A stretch of DNA of 6,778 bases from CAZTLI01 sp964614375 (GCA_964614375.1 CAZTLI010000303.1:1-6778); one strand, 5' to 3'. Counted from the first letter of the stretch, positions 1-4,882 are shown. The notes: generated by a model from the sequence alone, not told the origin. Made by a program: numbers and translations.

Positions 1-246
1 CAACCAGAGCGCGAATAAGTTCGTGCGCCAGAAACGCAAAATCATCCGCAGCGAACGTGGGCGCGCGGGTGGATGTGGCGACGAAACAGGTTCAGGGACA
101 GATGGGATAGGGTGTGGTTTGTGTGGCGCGACAGATTCCGCTACAGGATGTTCTGCCGCGCCATTGGTCAATGGCTGCTTGTCAGACCCATTATGCAGTG
201 GTTTTATCGGTGTCGGTACGGATGAAGCGGATGTTGAGGAAGGCAT
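1..246 (-). CDS. Partial proline-rich protein with a membrane-like segment; runs off left edge
   Basis: This frame stays open from the window edge up to a stop at 331-333. The in-frame ATG at 244-246 gives 82 codons with no stop at the edge. The visible part begins with a Ser/Thr/Pro-rich, probably disordered stretch with many Pro, Ser, Val and His residues (about residues 1-65). A basic patch (ARPRSLRM) follows, and then an aromatic and hydrophobic segment (ILRFWRTNLFALWL), as in a cytoplasmic tail leading into a first membrane helix. The composition reads like real protein rather than an antisense shadow. The start is uncertain: ATGs at 259-261 and 286-288 are in frame, and none has a good ribosome binding site. 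It overlaps the 3' end of the ATPase gene by 56 bp, so translational coupling is likely. Family and function are not recognised; most of the protein lies outside the window. Confidence 0.5.
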   Translation of the reverse strand, partial: MPSSTSASSVPTPIKPLHNGSDKQPLTNGAAEHPVAESVAPHKPHPIPSVPEPVSSPHPPARPRSLRMILRFWRTNLFALWL

Positions 247-1393
247 TTTCAAATCGGGCATCGGCGATTTCCATATCCCACAGAGCATAAGGCAAAACGA
301 TGTTACGGCGGTATGGCCCCACACGCAGCGTCAATTCATCCCGCGAACGATACAGATCGAGGTCTTTCTTATCGGCAAACGGCAGCGGCACACGCAGCAC
401 CTTTTCGCTACCGTCTGTTGCCAGATTCTCGATTTTGTGTGTGACGCCATGAAACAGTTGTTCAGCAGGATTGCTATCGCCGTACAACAGCGTGCCGAGT
501 TCACGCAGCGCGTCCAAGCCACTGACTTCGCCACCGAATAATGGCACTTTCAGCAGGGGTAGTTGACCGAATGCCTCTTGAATGAAGTCGATGTTTTCGT
601 GCTGTTTCTTCTTCCATGCGTCGAAATAGGGGTCGGTGACGGCATCGGGAATTATCCGATTGCAGATAATGGCATCTGTCGCATAACCATAGAGATTCAG
701 ATACGTGAATGTGCGCTGTGTCTCTTTGATGACCATCCGTTCTGGATTAACCACCAGACGAATACTGGCGACTTCCGGGTCTGTCAGGAGTTCACGGACA
801 TGGTCAAGGGTATCAAACAGCAGTTGTACCTGTCCCCAGGCGTCATCATCGGGCACTTTGTCGGACGCACGACCAATGAGTTTGCCGATGGGTCGTAAGA
901 TGCGCGCGGCGCCGCGTGTGAGCGCCATCACTTTTTCCAGCCACCAGCGTGATACATCGGGCAAGCTCAACAGACGAATGGTTTCCGCAGTCGGCGCAGA
1001 ATCGACAATCAGGACATCATACTCATCCTTCTTGAAATACTCATTGATCCATAAGAGATGCGCGCCTTCTTCCAGACCGGGCAGAATCGTCACCTCTTCA
1101 GCGACCACTTCATCCACACCGCGTTGACTGAATAAGGCGGTTAGATACTTTTGAATCTTGCCCCAGTATTTGTCCATCGAATAGCGGGTGTCGATTTCCT
1201 GCGCCCACAAATTGGGATACAGTTCGACAGGTTCGGGGCCAATGGTCTTTTCCAATGAATCCGCCAGACTATGGGCTGTGTCGGTGCTGATGACGATGGT
1301 CTTTAATCCCATTTCGGCACAGCGCAGGGCTGTCGCTGCCGAGATGCTGGTCTTGCCGACACCACCCTTGCCAGTATGAACAATTACGCGCAT
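191..1393 (-). CDS. ArsA/Get3-family P-loop ATPase with C-terminal HSP20-like domain
   Basis: Predicted 400-residue cytoplasmic ATPase of the ArsA/Get3 branch of the SIMIBI NTPases. The deviant Walker A motif GKGGVGKT is at residues 8-15, with the signature lysine near its start. STDTAHSL (36-43) matches the family's DPAHSL-type loop, and DSAPTAETIRLLSLP (131-145) matches the switch II region. Residues about 330-392 form a short beta-rich module (VLRVPLPF through LNIRF) that matches the HSP20-like domain found at the C-terminus of many bacterial ArsA-like proteins. Only two cysteines are visible (C25 and one in AIICNRI), so the three-cysteine metalloid site of plasmid ArsA is not supported. 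No arsB, arsC or arsR is nearby. An arsenite-pump role is therefore doubtful, and a role in protein targeting or in an unknown process is as likely. The start is well supported by GAGGAG 7 bp upstream of the ATG. The name 'ArsA family ATPase' is safe; the substrate is unknown. Confidence 0.93.
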   Translation of the reverse strand: MRVIVHTGKGGVGKTSISAATALRCAEMGLKTIVISTDTAHSLADSLEKTIGPEPVELYPNLWAQEIDTRYSMDKYWGKIQKYLTALFSQRGVDEVVAEEVTILPGLEEGAHLLWINEYFKKDEYDVLIVDSAPTAETIRLLSLPDVSRWWLEKVMALTRGAARILRPIGKLIGRASDKVPDDDAWGQVQLLFDTLDHVRELLTDPEVASIRLVVNPERMVIKETQRTFTYLNLYGYATDAIICNRIIPDAVTDPYFDAWKKKQHENIDFIQEAFGQLPLLKVPLFGGEVSGLDALRELGTLLYGDSNPAEQLFHGVTHKIENLATDGSEKVLRVPLPFADKKDLDLYRSRDELTLRVGPYRRNIVLPYALWDMEIADARFENAFLNIRFIRTDTDKTTA

Positions 1394-1416
1394 GGCAACT
1401 CCTCTTTCCGTTCGAC

Positions 1417-1445
1417 ATGCCCATTATACACTGTGAAATGGGCAT
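1417..1445. repeat. Perfect 9-bp inverted repeat over the ATPase promoter
   Basis: ATGCCCATT at 1417-1425 is the exact reverse complement of AATGGGCAT at 1437-1445, with 11 bases between. The left arm overlaps the leftward -10 box and the spacing is about one to two helical turns, so it could be an operator for a dimeric regulator. The whole repeat lies upstream of or around the expected transcription start, so an RNA hairpin in the leader is less likely. Confidence 0.6.
1423..1428 (-). promoter_or_regulatory. -10 box of the ArsA-like ATPase gene
   Basis: On the minus strand this reads TATAAT, a perfect sigma70 -10 hexamer, 29 bp upstream of the ATPase start codon. That leaves a short leader holding the GAGGAG ribosome binding site. 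No good -35 hexamer lies 16-18 bp upstream; the nearest resemblance, TTCACG, is about 20 bp away. The promoter may therefore be weak or need an activator. The box lies within the inverted repeat at 1417-1445. Confidence 0.55.
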
Positions 1446-1587
1446 TTCCGTGAAGATTATTCGTTGCGGGTGCATTTCAAAGGCCGATAATGCGCCTATC
1501 CGATTTGCACCTGTTCATTGTCCTATACGTAAAAACGGCGTCAAATGGGTCACAGAAACGCCAAAAATTTACCGAATTCAATCGTAT

Positions 1588-1642
1588 TGCGACAGAATCT
1601 GTCACAGGTTAAAAACCTTTTACAAACAATTATTTGACATAT
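1588..1642. repeat. 55-bp exact repeat, left copy, abutting the gap
   Basis: These 55 bases are identical to 1743-1797 and end exactly where the run of N starts. They contain the 19-bp palindrome TGCGACAGA-A-TCTGTCACA, a small AGGTT-AAA-AACCT hairpin and a TTGACA hexamer. A repeat of exactly 55 bases touching both sides of a gap is what a de Bruijn assembler run at k=55 leaves at a contig join. I read it as an artefact copy rather than a biological duplication. Confidence 0.85.
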
Positions 1643-1742
1643 NNNNNNNNNNNNNNNNNNNNNNNNNNNNNNNNNNNNNNNNNNNNNNNNNNNNNNNNNN
1701 NNNNNNNNNNNNNNNNNNNNNNNNNNNNNNNNNNNNNNNNNN
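1643..1742. other. Assembly gap, 100 N
   Basis: Exactly 100 Ns, a conventional placeholder for a gap of unknown size. The identical flanks suggest that the two contigs overlap and little or nothing may be missing. A collapsed repeat or strain variants at this spot could also have stopped assembly. Confidence 0.97.
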
Positions 1743-1761
1743 TGCGACAGAATCTGTCACA
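1743..1761. promoter_or_regulatory. Candidate 19-bp operator upstream of the MoaD-operon promoter
   Basis: TGCGACAGA-A-TCTGTCACA is an inverted repeat with 9-bp arms, one mismatch and a single central base. It ends 27 bp before the -35 box, a usual place for an activator site. It also occurs at 1588-1606 in the left copy of the 55-bp repeat. I do not recognise the regulator, and chance cannot be excluded. Confidence 0.35.
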
Positions 1762-1797
1762 GGTTAAAAACCTTTTACAAACAATTATTTGACATAT
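1743..1797. repeat. 55-bp exact repeat, right copy, abutting the gap
   Basis: Identical base for base to 1588-1642. This copy is continuous with the functional promoter: its TTGACA is the -35 box at 1789-1794. See the left copy for the interpretation as contig overlap. Confidence 0.85.
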
Positions 1798-1818
1798 TAC
1801 AAACACCTGTTCTATAAT
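1789..1818 (+). promoter_or_regulatory. Consensus sigma70 promoter of the MoaD-like operon
   Basis: TTGACA at 1789-1794 and TATAAT at 1813-1818 are both perfect consensus hexamers, separated by 18 bp. Transcription would begin near 1825, giving a leader of about 20 bases that holds GAGGA at 1833-1837, 7 bp before the ATG at 1845. The -10 box is buried in the palindrome at 1808-1825, so this strong promoter is probably held down by a repressor. Confidence 0.8.
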
Positions 1819-1825
1819 TAGAACA
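1808..1825. promoter_or_regulatory. Operator-like palindrome covering the -10 box and transcription start
   Basis: TGTTCTA at 1808-1814 and TAGAACA at 1819-1825 are exact reverse complements around TAAT. The 18-bp palindrome covers the -10 hexamer and reaches the expected start site, the classic position for a repressor site. The half-sites face each other as GTTC-N8-GAAC, which is not the Gram-positive LexA order GAAC-N4-GTTC. I cannot name the regulator. Confidence 0.55.
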
Positions 1826-1844
1826 ATTGTATGAGGATTAGTGT

Positions 1845-2129
1845 ATGGCAACGGTCAAATTCACAAGTCATTTGTATCGTTACTTCCCCGGATTGAGTGA
1901 GACTGCGGTTGAAGGCGCAACTGTGGCGGAAATCATCCGCACATTGGATGAACGCTTCCCCGGTCTAGCGGGTTACATCATGGATGAACATGGACGTCTG
2001 CGTAAGCATGTCAATATTTTCATCGGCGAGGATATGATTACTGACCGCGAAACTTTAGGAGACCCGGTAACACCCGAAAGCCGGGTGTTTGTGTTTCAGG
2101 CGCTGTCAGGTGGCAGCTTCGGCGCCTAA
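1845..2129 (+). CDS. MoaD/ThiS-like ubiquitin-fold sulfur-carrier protein
   Basis: A 94-residue protein with the beta-grasp layout of MoaD, ThiS and CysO. An N-terminal strand (TVKFTSHLYRYF) is followed by the typical 'TVAEIIRTLDERFPGL' helix, 'HVNIFIGEDMI', and a final strand 'SRVFVFQALSGG'. Family members carry sulfur as a thiocarboxylate on a C-terminal Gly-Gly after activation by an E1-like enzyme. Here the Gly-Gly is G89-G90 but SFGA follows before the stop, so the chain would need trimming or may not act as a carrier. No moaE, E1-like gene or thiG lies in the window, so the pathway is unknown and no gene symbol is given. It is the first gene of a probable operon with the propeller and AlkZ-like genes. 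The start is supported by GAGGA 7 bp upstream and a consensus promoter. Confidence 0.88.
   Translation: MATVKFTSHLYRYFPGLSETAVEGATVAEIIRTLDERFPGLAGYIMDEHGRLRKHVNIFIGEDMITDRETLGDPVTPESRVFVFQALSGGSFGA
2069..2089 (+). other. Stem-loop inside the 3' part of the MoaD-like gene
   Basis: AACACCCG at 2069-2076 pairs perfectly with CGGGTGTT at 2082-2089 around a 5-base loop. A second, competing pairing of ACCCGG (from 2062) with CCGGGT (from 2081) is possible. No U-tract follows, only TGTGTTT, so it is not a good intrinsic terminator. It could modulate expression of downstream genes, or be incidental to the codons for Thr-Pro-Glu-Ser-Arg-Val. Confidence 0.35.
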
Positions 2130-2130
2130 G

Positions 2131-2172
2131 TCGCCCGATGAATCGCCCGATGAATCGCCCGATGAATCGCCC
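2131..2172. repeat. 12-bp tandem repeat, 3.5 copies
   Basis: Three exact copies of TCGCCCGATGAA begin at 2131, 2143 and 2155, and TCGCCC follows at 2167-2172. The array starts one base after the stop codon of the MoaD-like gene and lies wholly in the 73-bp gap before the propeller gene. The unit is a multiple of three, so copy-number change would not shift frames. Each unit carries an ATG; see the small ORF at 2138-2206. It looks like a slippage-prone microsatellite. Confidence 0.95.
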
Positions 2173-2206
2173 ATTCCCCTATAGCACAACTAAAAGGATA
2201 AAATGA
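2138..2206 (+). CDS. Possible 22-codon leader ORF built on the tandem repeat
   Basis: ATGs at 2138, 2150 and 2162 are in one frame and encode Met-Asn-Arg-Pro three times, then a short basic tail ending in RIK. The stop TGA at 2204-2206 overlaps the propeller gene's first ATG in an ATGA arrangement, which favours translational coupling. There is no good ribosome binding site in front of the first ATG. A second frame over the same bases encodes Ser-Pro-Asp-Glu repeats and ends at TAG near 2184. Expression is unproven, and it may be a by-product of the repeat. Confidence 0.2.
   Translation: MNRPMNRPMNRPFPYSTTKRIK
2193..2198 (+). promoter_or_regulatory. Ribosome binding site of the propeller gene; favours the second ATG
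   Basis: AAAGGA lies 4 bp before the ATG at 2203 and 7 bp before the ATG at 2206. The second spacing is the better one, so translation may begin at 2206 and drop one Met. Confidence 0.6.
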
Positions 2207-3291
2207 TGTCGAATGTATTGGTACTTGGTACACGTAAGGGCTTATTGATTTATGAATACAGCAATCGGCAGTGGCGGTTGATGTGTGAGGCGCACACGGC
2301 TATTCCGATTTCCTACTCAGCCGTTGACCCGCGCAGCAATACGCTGTGGGCGTGTCTCGATCATGGGCATTGGGCACAAAAACTGCATCGTTCCAAAGAT
2401 ATGGGTAAAACATGGGAAGAAGTGCCTGCACCCGCCTATCCCGAAGGTGAAGAACTTAAAGAGGGTGTCCCCGCAGCCACCAGCTATCTCTGGTATCTCA
2501 CACCCGGCGGCGACGACCAACCGGATCGACTGTATCTCGGCACAGAACCGGGCGGCCTATTCCAGAGTGATGATGGCGGCGATAGCTTTCAACTGGTGAC
2601 GCCGCTGTGGAATGTGCCCGAACGCAAAGAATGGTGGTTTGGTGGCGGGCGCGACCATCCAGGGCTGTGTTCGTTGATTGTTGACCCGCGCGATAGCAAT
2701 CATCTCATCGCTGGAATTAGCGTGGGCGGTGTATATGAGAGCCGAGATGGTGGCGAGTCGTGGCTTGGGCGTAATAAAGGACTGCGGGCAGACTTTTTGC
2801 CCAATCCTGAGGCTGAATTTGGTCACGACCCACATTTTATCATGGGCAGCAAAGCTGAACCGGATAAGCTCTGGCAGCAAAATCACTGCGGCGTCTTCCG
2901 CACGACAGACAGCGCCGCAACATGGACAAAAGTCTCGCAGGAAAATGGCCCGGTCAACTTTGGTTTTGCTGTTTCTGTCGATGATGACAATGGCGATGTC
3001 GCGTGGGTTGTGCCCGCCGTCAGCGATGCCTATCGTGTGGCGGTTGATCGTGCCTTGTGTGTCTGCCGGACAGATGATGGCGGCAAAACGTGGACAGACT
3101 TCCGCGCCGGGCTGCCGCAAGAGAATTGCTACGACGTGGTTTACCGTCATGCACTGGATCGCAGTGGCAGCCGGATGGCCTTTGGCACAACAACGGGCAA
3201 TGTATTTGTCTCTGATGATGATGGTGAATCGTGGCAGAGTTTGAGCAATCAACTGCCACCGATCTATTCTGTCCGATTTGTGAATGGATAG
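2203..3291 (+). CDS. Cytoplasmic Asp-box (BNR-like) beta-propeller protein
   Basis: A 362-residue protein of the WD40/YVTN/BNR-like class, often auto-named 'exo-alpha-sialidase' or 'glycosyl hydrolase'. Six Asp-box motifs (SxDxGxTW type) are visible: SKDMGKTW 64-71, SDDGGDSF 122-129, SRDGGESW 180-187, a degenerate TTDSAATW 234-241, TDDGGKTW 290-297 and SDDDGESW 337-344. Spacing is about 47-58 residues, as in a six- or seven-bladed propeller. Family-style patches include DHGHW (53-57), WWFGGGRDHPGL (144-155), FGHDPHF (206-212) and QNHCGVFR (226-233). No signal peptide or membrane segment is seen, so it should be cytoplasmic, unlike secreted sialidases. The FRIP motif and arginine triad of true sialidases are not evident, so I do not call it an enzyme. 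It lies 73 bp after the MoaD-like gene and 3 bp before the AlkZ-like gene. I recall MoaD/propeller pairs in other bacteria, but that is memory only. The start is at 2203 or, more likely, 2206. Confidence 0.88.
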   Translation: MMSNVLVLGTRKGLLIYEYSNRQWRLMCEAHTAIPISYSAVDPRSNTLWACLDHGHWAQKLHRSKDMGKTWEEVPAPAYPEGEELKEGVPAATSYLWYLTPGGDDQPDRLYLGTEPGGLFQSDDGGDSFQLVTPLWNVPERKEWWFGGGRDHPGLCSLIVDPRDSNHLIAGISVGGVYESRDGGESWLGRNKGLRADFLPNPEAEFGHDPHFIMGSKAEPDKLWQQNHCGVFRTTDSAATWTKVSQENGPVNFGFAVSVDDDNGDVAWVVPAVSDAYRVAVDRALCVCRTDDGGKTWTDFRAGLPQENCYDVVYRHALDRSGSRMAFGTTTGNVFVSDDDGESWQSLSNQLPPIYSVRFVNG

Positions 3292-3294
3292 TGT

Positions 3295-4404
3295 ATGTTA
3301 TCACTCTCTCCTGAACAGGCGAACAGCTTTACATTCAAACGCCAGCACCTATTGAAACCGTCTCCCGCACCGCTGGATGTGACTCGCGATTTGATTGTGA
3401 TTCAAACGCAATACGCAGCCAGCCTGCCGGGAGCACTCTGGGCACGCACAACCAGTTTGACGCCAGAATGGGTGGATAAAGCCCTGTATGAATGGCGCAA
3501 GCTGGTCAAGACGTGGACAGTACGCACGACCCTGCACACGCTCAATCGCGATGATTTGCCGCTGCTGGTTGCGGCGATGGGGTCGTCGTTACTGGAGAAT
3601 TTTTATGGCTTCATGCAGCGCACGCGGGGTATCAAACGCCAGCAATTGCGTAAAATTAGCACAAATGTCATGAAACTGCTGGCCGATGGCGCGCTCAGTC
3701 GTGCCGAGCTTCACGCGAAAATTCCACTACTCGCGGATATGGAGGGCACAGGTTGGGGACTGGATGTATTTGCGCTGGCATTTCAGGGTGACGTGCTCTT
3801 TGGCGAGGGGAAAACGTTCGTCCGTCGTGATAATTGGCTGCCAGATATGATGTGGGAAATTCAAGACGAAACGATTGCACGGCAGCAGCTACTACGGCGT
3901 TATTTAGCCGCTTATGGCCCTGCCACCATTCAGGACTTCGCATTCTGGGCGGGGATGCGGGTGCGCGATGCCCGCGAGATATGGGATACGATTGGCGATG
4001 TACTTGTGCCCGTAGAGGTCGATGGTTGGAAGGGCGATTATTATCTTCGGACGGAGGATGTTTCATTACTGGGCGATGACAGCCTGCCGGAGTGCGCGCT
4101 TTTACCCAAGTTTGATGTCATCAATGTCAGCTATAAAGACAAAACCCGGTTTTTAGACGAAGCCGATTATAAGCGGGTATATCGTGCAGCGGGACAAATT
4201 GAAGCGGTGGTGCTGTTTGATGGGCGTATCGCAGGAACATGGCGTATGAAACAGTCAAAAAATACCTTGTCCCTGACTGTTGAACCCCATCGCAATTTCA
4301 GCCCGCGCGAGATGCAGTTACTCAACGACACTGCGGAACGATTAGCCACATTCTATGATGCGGATGTCTTAGAGTTTATGCTGGCAGAAGCCGCATTGTC
4401 GTAG
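3295..4404 (+). CDS. HTH_42 winged-helix protein, AlkZ-like DNA glycosylase
   Basis: A 369-residue protein of the 'winged helix DNA-binding domain' family (HTH_42), which includes the alkylpurine and interstrand-crosslink glycosylases AlkZ (Streptomyces) and AlkX/YcaQ (E. coli). Characteristic segments appear in order: an N-terminal helix with FTFKRQHLL; the catalytic-type motif IQTQ, with Q37 and Q39; ALWARTT; the TWTVRTTLHTLNRDDLPLL segment (family pattern R-x-TLH); two further winged-helix units; and the C-terminal VVLFDGRIAGTW module ending in a helix. AlkZ has a QxQ motif and YcaQ has QxD, so this protein resembles the AlkZ side. Predicted role: cytoplasmic base excision of alkylated or crosslinked purines. 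The substrate cannot be read from sequence, and some family members are uncharacterised. The start lies 3 bp after the propeller stop with only a weak ribosome binding site (GGATA), which implies translational coupling. Confidence 0.85.
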   Translation: MLSLSPEQANSFTFKRQHLLKPSPAPLDVTRDLIVIQTQYAASLPGALWARTTSLTPEWVDKALYEWRKLVKTWTVRTTLHTLNRDDLPLLVAAMGSSLLENFYGFMQRTRGIKRQQLRKISTNVMKLLADGALSRAELHAKIPLLADMEGTGWGLDVFALAFQGDVLFGEGKTFVRRDNWLPDMMWEIQDETIARQQLLRRYLAAYGPATIQDFAFWAGMRVRDAREIWDTIGDVLVPVEVDGWKGDYYLRTEDVSLLGDDSLPECALLPKFDVINVSYKDKTRFLDEADYKRVYRAAGQIEAVVLFDGRIAGTWRMKQSKNTLSLTVEPHRNFSPREMQLLNDTAERLATFYDADVLEFMLAEAALS

Positions 4405-4435
4405 CTGCAAATCCGCCACTCGAAAGCACACCCTG

Positions 4436-4873
4436 TTACGTTTTGCTCGTCGGGGTTAACTGATAGAGGCCAATGTACTCGATTACCAGTAAGCGCGCGT
4501 AATCCAGCAACTGCACATAACGCTTGAGCCGGGGATAGTCTGTCTCGGATGAAAAAAACCAGTCCACAAAATGTTCGGTATTAAATATCCGCATATCTTG
4601 CAAATGTTGGATGGCTTTTTCGGGGTCTTCTACAAAATGCCGACCTGTAATCTCCAGTCCCGGTGTTCCTACAATGCGCGACATATATTCCCGAATATCA
4701 TTCGCGAAAATCTCAATTTCAAACTGAATCGATTCATCGACATGAGCGTCCCATTCTTCCCGATGTAGCCGTGCGCGCTCGTTCGCCATCGCTTCATAAT
4801 CATTAATCGTTTGCGTATAGAGCCGTGACAGCAGTGCGCGATAGGACTTAGCTGATTTGATGTTGGCTGCCAT
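4436..4873 (-). CDS. Hypothetical helical protein co-transcribed with tag
   Basis: A 145-residue protein I do not recognise. It is rich in charged and aromatic residues, has no cysteine, and has no signal peptide or membrane helix. Helix-like segments include SYRALLSRLYTQTINDYEAM (10-29), a long acidic stretch around DAHVDESIQFEIEIFANDI, EKAIQHLQDM, and YPRLKRYVQLLDYARLLVIEY near the C-terminus. An all-alpha cytoplasmic fold is likely. It starts 9 bp after the tag stop codon on the same strand, so it is almost certainly in the tag transcript. The ATG at 4871-4873 has only a distant GAGG (inside the tag stop region) as ribosome binding site, consistent with coupling; an internal Met at residue 28 is a weaker option. 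It converges on the AlkZ-like gene with 31 bp between the stops, and no clear terminator is seen there. Function unknown. Confidence 0.8.
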   Translation of the reverse strand: MAANIKSAKSYRALLSRLYTQTINDYEAMANERARLHREEWDAHVDESIQFEIEIFANDIREYMSRIVGTPGLEITGRHFVEDPEKAIQHLQDMRIFNTEHFVDWFFSSETDYPRLKRYVQLLDYARLLVIEYIGLYQLTPTSKT

Positions 4874-4882
4874 TGATTGTAC

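Larger units (their letters stand above)
1394..1844. other. Divergent intergenic region with two promoters and an assembly gap
   Basis: This 451-base stretch separates the leftward ATPase gene from the rightward MoaD-like operon and holds no gene. It contains a -10 box inside an inverted repeat near 1417-1445 for the leftward gene, and a consensus promoter at 1789-1818 for the rightward operon. It also holds 100 Ns at 1643-1742 flanked by identical 55-bp copies. Removing the Ns and one copy leaves about 296 bp. From about 1450 to 1587 the sequence is AT-rich. I see only weak structure there: GGCGT at 1538-1542 faces ACGCC at 1558-1562, and CACCTGTTC at 1508-1516 recurs at 1804-1812. Open frames that cross the Ns carry no protein signal. 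Confidence 0.85.

Noticed and set aside
23..541. 172-codon open frame on the plus strand
   Set aside because: It lies opposite the ATPase and its overlapping partner, is Gly/Cys-rich at the start, and has no protein motif. It is an antisense shadow.
563..1127. Plus-strand open frames opposite the ATPase gene
   Set aside because: The minus strand here encodes clear ArsA-family sequence; the plus frames have low-complexity, unnatural composition.
191..1393. Arsenite efflux operon
   Set aside because: No arsB, arsC or arsR is present and the metalloid-binding cysteines are not visible.
1588..1797. Direct repeats marking a mobile-element insertion
   Set aside because: 55 bp is far longer than usual target-site duplications, and both copies abut the N run exactly, which fits assembly overlap better.
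1417..1851. Open frames running through the N block on both strands
   Set aside because: They stay open only because the Ns translate to unknown residues; their flanks show no coding character.
2131..2172. CRISPR-like array
   Set aside because: The 12-bp units are directly contiguous with no spacers; this is a simple tandem repeat.
2557..3252. 231-codon open frame on the minus strand
   Set aside because: It is the antisense of the propeller gene, whose own frame carries six Asp-boxes. Repeated GATGATGGC-type codons keep the reverse frame open.
2203..3291. Exo-alpha-sialidase function for the propeller protein
   Set aside because: Asp-boxes are structural and occur in many proteins. No FRIP motif, arginine triad or signal peptide is evident.
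4405..4435. Bidirectional terminator between the convergent genes
   Set aside because: I found no stable inverted repeat or T-tract in the 31 bases.
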